A stretch of DNA of 64,000 nt from Trichosanthes cucumerina (taxonomy: Eukaryota; Streptophyta; Magnoliopsida; Cucurbitales; Cucurbitaceae): assembly GCA_036507285.1 (NCBI GenBank), contig CM071842.1, forward strand, positions 71,490,346-71,554,345, written 5' to 3'. A program made the position numbers and the translations under genes. Each line of letters opens with the position of its first letter. Position 1 is the stretch's first letter. Below the pieces are notes generated by a model that was given only the letters and a program-made list of their open reading frames with translations, was not told the DNA's origin and did no database searches. Positions 60,351 to 64,000 of this stretch are shown here, one piece after another.

Positions 60351-62225
60351 TGTGGGGGTCACTAAAAACTGAACTTCTTTCTCTTTCTCTTTCTGTTGTT
60401 TGAAAGAAAACAAGGAAAACTGTGTGGAGGTTAAATCAATCAGACCAATGGACACCAATTGTGACTGAGACCATTCTCTCTCTCTCTCTCTAGACTACTC
60501 TTCTTTTTCCTTTTTAAAGTTTGAGTTTAAAATACATTATATACTTTAATATAGTACATTCTTTTTTAAGCAATTAATGGCATAATTGTTGGAAATGGAA
60601 TATGTAAGATTCAAAATAAAAAATAAAATAAAAAGTTTGTACATGAATGATACATTTTGTGCAAGTGGAAAAAAATATGATCTAAATTAAAACAAATTCT
60701 TGTTTATGGTAGAGTTGATTAATAGATTTTGAGCATGATTAATAGAAGTAGAATAAAAATTGTTTTTTTATATATATATTTACATGAATAATATTGATAA
60801 GTAGAACGTTTGAATTCGATAACTTCAAAAGGATTATTTTATTTTGAAAATGATGGTTTATTGTTTTCAAATTTGATGTTTTTTTGGAAGTGTGTAATTA
60901 ATTTATAAACATTAATTTTCAAAACATTTTTTTTTTCCAATCTATATTTCCCCAACTACCCAAAATAAGATATTTAAATTTCATAAACCAATGTTGATTT
61001 TTTTTTATAATGCAAATCCCTATGAAAAGGAAGATTCACTTTTACATGGAACTTGGAAATTTTCCTTCCTACACTACATGCCCCCTCCCCCTAGGGCATC
61101 AACTCCCCCTAAATATTTTATTGTATATATATACATTTTTTTCACAAGGTTTTAATGTATAATTATGGTTGTAAATGAATTTTGTTTTATAAATGTTACA
61201 TAAATTTCTCTTTTTTAATAGTTAATTACTTTTAATAAGAGAATTAAATATTAAAAAAAATACAGTTATTGAAAATTTAACTTGATTAATGTCGTGTTTG
61301 ATAACTACTTTGTTTTTAAAATTATACTTGTATTTTCCACTTTTTTTTCCCTAATGTTTCATATTTCCTTAAGAGCATATATGTATTTTGAGCTCAATTT
61401 CAAAAAATAAAATTGAGAACTCTAAAACTATATTTTTAATTTCAACATTTATTTTGGTTTTTGAAAATGTTTTTTAAAAAAATGTATGTAATAACCAAGA
61501 AAAATGTAGACAAAAATAGTGTTTATAAACTTAATTTTCAAAAATAAAAAACAAAAAACAATCATGGTTTACTTTAAAAGTTTGGATTAATTTAAGAGAA
61601 AAACTTAGGTGCAACCCAGGCTACACCCATCTCTCGTGCAACCCACTTTTTAACTATATGGAAAAAAATCATAAAAAATTATAAAAAAAATTCTAATTGA
61701 AGTAGTTTAAGAGAAAAATTTGGGTACAGGTTGCACCCATCTCCCATACAGTGTATTTTTATTTTTTTAAACTATATATATAAAAAAATGTTTCTTTTTT
61801 TTTAACAGAAAAATTATGTGATTTAAGAGTGAACTGCATGGGGAGATAAGTGCAATCTGAATTGCATGAAAGTATTTTTCTTAGTCTAAATCATCAACTA
61901 GACAAATTATTAAATGTAAAATGATGTATTTAAGCTTAATAATAATAATCAAATTCAAGAAACAAAAACATGTGTTCTTTATGGTCAGGAATACAGAACA
62001 ATGTACGGTACGGTCAATTGGAATTCAATGTCCATAGCTTTTTGGGTACAAAAAATTATAACATTGTCATTGATTGAGACTTCAACTTTTTAAGTAGAAA
62101 CATTATTATCGGAGTCATTAAATTAAATATATATTTTAGATAATATTACATTAAACTTTTTTTTTTAATTACTCTTCATGACACTTTTTTGGAGGGAAAA
62201 AAGATGAGACCTTGTCGTAGAAACA

Positions 62226-62605
62226 TATGAGTTGTTTGGGGCACAAGTTATAATAACTTGTGTTATAATAACGTATGTTATTATAACTCGTGGAATAATC
62301 TGCACATCAAACACAAATTATTATAACTCATGACAATATTACTCTACATTTTAAATAATATTATATGATTCCACAGACTATAATAACCTAGGAGTTGTTT
62401 AGGGCGCTGAGTGGGTTATAGTTGTTATAATTGTGAAATCATATAATATTATTTACTTAATATAATATGAGGTTATAATAATTTGTGTTTGGGGTGTAGA
62501 GTATTCCCCAAGTTATAATAATACAGATTATTATAACTTGTGCCCCAAACAGACCCTAGATAGACTATTATAACCTCATGTTATTATAACAGCTCCAAAC
62601 AATCC
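62226..62605. mobile_element. TTATAATA-type MITEs in a nested or head-to-head complex
   Basis: TGAGTTGTTTGGGGCACAAG at 62226 is repeated inverted (CTTGTGCCCCAAACAGACCC) near 62560, and a complete copy beginning GAGTTGTTTAGGGCGCTGAG starts at 62392 between them. TTATAATAAC words appear in both orientations throughout. At least two units of the family are joined here. Confidence 0.6.
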
Positions 62606-63451
62606 AATGGAGATATTATCAGACAAGTTTTCACTTATCATTGGTAGAAAATAAAATAAATAAATAAAAGAGGAACAACAAATAAAAGATACCTAAATAG
62701 TAGTCTTTAGTTCACAAACTCTCTATAAAATGTAAAAATAAGTAAATTCGTCTATGGGTATTAATAAAGTTTTTTTTTTTAAGAAATAATATGGATAGTA
62801 ATAAAATTGCTAACCATTTTAAAGCACCAATTGTAATTGCCTTCCCTCTAAACCATGTCCCCAATTTAGATGAAAATCCCACCTTTACACAATCCCACTT
62901 GCAATATCAAATTATATAAACTTGCAAATTGCAATAAGTCCCCCCACAACAGTTATAATAATTGCACCATTCCATCTAAATATTCTCCAAAATCTTCCTA
63001 GAATGCCCCAAAAAAAGACAAATGCTGCAAATTTACTTATTCTAATATGGCATCTTTCGAAAAATACCTAATTCATTTAGAGTTTAACTTGAGCGTTAAA
63101 ATGTATTATTCGTCTTTATCTCTGAAGGAAAATTTTGAATCAGAAAGGAATTCCTCGCATCACACTGAACTGCAATCAATATGTAGATTTTGATGCTTGA
63201 CATTTCTCCATTCTCAATTTCGTTTCACTCTATAGAAGAAATATTTTTTAAGTTAAAAAAAAATACTAATCCTGAACATTTTTGGATTAGAGAAGACTCC
63301 CTTTTATCATACTCAAACTACACTTGATTCATCGATTTCGATGCTGAATTTTTTCTTTTATTCAATTTCATTTCACTTGCCAAATATGAAAATTTTTTAA
63401 AAAATGTATTGTTCCTTTCAAAAGACAAAAACTCATCTAAAAGAATTTAAG

Positions 63452-63455
<4 letters not shown>

Positions 63456-63487
<32 letters not shown>
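63456..63487. repeat. (TA)16 microsatellite
   Basis: Thirty-two bases of uninterrupted alternating TA in intergenic AT-rich DNA. Confidence 0.95.
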
Positions 63488-63491
<4 letters not shown>

Positions 63492-64000
63492 AAGTTTTAT
63501 TACCTCGAGTTCCAATTTAATATTTTTTTTCCCAATCGTAATCTTTTTCTGCTACAAATAAAAAAAAAATGTTTATTAATTACACCATTTAAGAAATTAC
63601 ACACCAGTGAAGGTAAGCACGATAGAATACCAGGATGGCCCAACACTTTTCAGGAGATGCTGTCACTTGCAAGAAGACATTGGACCATAAGGTAGCCCAT
63701 CTCTTTCCATATATTGGGCTGGGCTGGATACACGGGCCGTAACAGGTCCAATTGGATACGTGATAATAATAAAAAAAAAAAAATCAACTTTGAATCGTTT
63801 TTTTAGTTGGAAATTGGAAATTTGAACTTTACTCAATACAACAAATGTAGGAGTATGGAGATTTGAATTTGAACCTCTGATCTCTTATTGGCATACCCAT
63901 AAACATATAAGAGTTAATATATCAACAATATATTATATTCATAACCAGGATACAAAAATACATGATATTCTCAAAACTTGGTACTATCTTCATGAGAATC

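Larger units (their letters stand above)
60400..64000. other. Upstream flank of RAP2-7; no gene seen
   Basis: Contains the RAP2-7 promoter (nearest 1 kb), a GTTTGATAACC-family MITE at about 61289-61565, the TTATAATA MITE complex at 62.2-62.6 kb, a (TA)16 tract at 63.46 kb, a short GC-richer block at 63.63-63.75 kb of LTR-like look and an eroded SINE-like end at 63.84-63.91 kb. No conserved coding frame on either strand. Confidence 0.6.

Overview
This is a 64 kb stretch of AT-rich plant nuclear DNA, almost certainly from a eudicot. The grounds are intron-rich genes with GT-AG borders, land-plant-specific protein families and a dense background of small non-autonomous transposons. The repeat character and protein details would fit a cucurbit, but the sequence alone does not prove that. 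No bacterial, viral, rRNA, tRNA or CRISPR feature was found. Coding sequence is a small part of the window.

Five genes can be rebuilt exon by exon, all on the minus strand. (1) 1016-9887: a UPL4-type HECT E3 ubiquitin ligase, 16 coding exons, about 1510 aa. (2) 17641-20588: an NF-YB8-type histone-fold subunit of the CCAAT-binding NF-Y complex, 5 coding exons including a 51-nt microexon, 171 aa. (3) 27051-34124: a malectin-like/leucine-rich-repeat receptor kinase orthologous to Arabidopsis At2g37050, 15 coding exons, about 919 aa. (4) 47324-47785: an intronless A20/AN1 stress-associated protein, 153 aa. (5) 57002-60032: a TOE1/RAP2-7-type two-AP2-domain repressor with an intact miR172 target site, 10 coding exons, 492 aa. 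Every reconstructed exon joins in phase and each total length is close to that of the Arabidopsis family member. The genes do not form one pathway; they are neighbours with separate roles in protein turnover, transcription, cell-surface signalling and stress or developmental control.

The long gaps (about 10.8-17.1, 21.1-26.9, 34.4-47.3, 47.9-56.6 and 60.4-64 kb) hold no convincing complete gene. They are packed with mobile-element debris. This includes at least three families of MITEs with TAA/TTA target duplications, two hAT-like MITE families, one with a clear 8-bp target duplication, a large foldback element, tRNA-derived SINE-like pieces with A and B boxes, and LTR/TRIM-like fragments with a tRNA-Met-type primer site. 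There are also several local tandem duplications. Odd items include a roughly 100-bp purine-rich tandem repeat at 50.3-50.6 kb, an orphan protein-like reading frame with one stop at 36.4-36.7 kb, and a GC-rich island at 12.5-12.9 kb.

I did not find a convincing new multi-gene system. The most useful outcomes are the exact gene models, the NF-YB8 microexon, the miR172 site placed directly before a poly-serine repeat, and the transposon families with defined ends.
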